The notes under the pieces were generated by a model. That model was given only the letters and a program-made list of their open reading frames with translations, ran no database searches and had not been told where the DNA came from. Shown one piece after another: positions 5,236 to 5,325 of a stretch of 5,325 nucleotides of DNA. This DNA is from Chloroflexota bacterium. Its GTDB lineage: Bacteria; Chloroflexota; Anaerolineae; UBA1429. The stretch's first letter is position 1; each line of letters opens with the position of its first letter. The stretch covers positions 1-5,325 of the forward strand of contig JAAZBY010000527.1 of assembly GCA_012513595.1 (NCBI GenBank). The letters are read 5' to 3'. The translations under genes were made by a program, and so were the position numbers.

Positions 5236-5325
5236 TCAGGTGGCCAGGTTGTGGCGCAGGGCGATGGCGACGGCCTCGGTGCGCGAGGCGACGCCTAGCT
5301 TGGCGATGATGCTGGAGACGTGCGA
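5236..5325 (-). CDS. LuxR/NarL-type regulator, C-terminal end of the DNA-binding domain (partial)
   Basis: Only the last 29 residues and the TGA stop are in the window; the rest lies beyond the right edge. They read from SHVSSIIAKLGVASRTEAV to IALRHNLAT. This matches the end of the GerE/LuxR helix-turn-helix domain, where the recognition helix (xxVSxII.KLGV) and the following R-TEAV-IAL helix are the family hallmark. The full protein could be a two-component response regulator (NarL/FixJ type) or another LuxR-type regulator; the missing N-terminus decides this. A hairpin terminator follows the gene. Its target is unknown, and the downstream lipoprotein appears to be a separate transcript. Confidence 0.88.
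   Translation of the reverse strand, partial: SHVSSIIAKLGVASRTEAVAIALRHNLAT

Noticed and set aside
1..5325. CRISPR arrays, tRNA or rRNA genes, insertion sequences or attachment sites
   Set aside because: I saw no regularly spaced repeats, no tRNA-like cloverleaf, no transposase or integrase motifs and no terminal inverted repeats with target duplications.

Overview
The window is GC-rich, gene-dense bacterial DNA holding seven protein-coding genes, two of them cut by the window edges. There is no rRNA, tRNA, CRISPR array, transposase or phage gene. Strong G/C preference at third codon positions, frequent long shadow reading frames, Shine-Dalgarno sites and a Cys-lipobox lipoprotein fit a high-GC free-living bacterium. 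The gene style (NagB-like protein, LuxR regulator, DUF3828-type lipoprotein) suggests Chloroflexota to me, but that is inference and no marker gene is present.

Left block, minus strand (1-1472): a probable two-gene carbohydrate operon. The first gene (522-1472) encodes a divergent relative of glucosamine-6-phosphate deaminase/isomerase (NagB fold). The second (461 down to the left edge) encodes the N-terminal half of a TIM-barrel sugar phosphate isomerase/epimerase. A GC-rich hairpin sits in the 60-nt gap between them.

Divergent control region (1473-1720): two back-to-back sigma70-like promoters, each with a 17-bp spacer. One (1514-1542) reads left into the NagB-like gene, the other (1573-1601) reads right into the ABC operon. 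Their -35 boxes lie about 30 bp apart.

Middle block, plus strand (1721-4106): a compact three-gene operon of an unrecognised multi-pass membrane protein, an ABC-2-type ATPase and an ABC-2-type permease. Gaps are 2 nt and then an overlap, so translation is probably coupled. ATPase and permease together should form an exporter of unknown substrate. The first protein may be an accessory subunit.

Right block, minus strand (4184-5325): a secreted lipoprotein with two tandem DUF3828-like domains converges on the permease gene, with a shared hairpin terminator (4131-4163) between them. At the right edge is the last 29 residues of a LuxR/NarL-type helix-turn-helix regulator, followed by its own hairpin terminator (5173-5197).

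I see no clear new multi-gene system. The points most worth checking are the altered active site of the NagB-like protein, its pairing with the TIM-barrel enzyme, the shared divergent promoter region and the duplicated lipoprotein.
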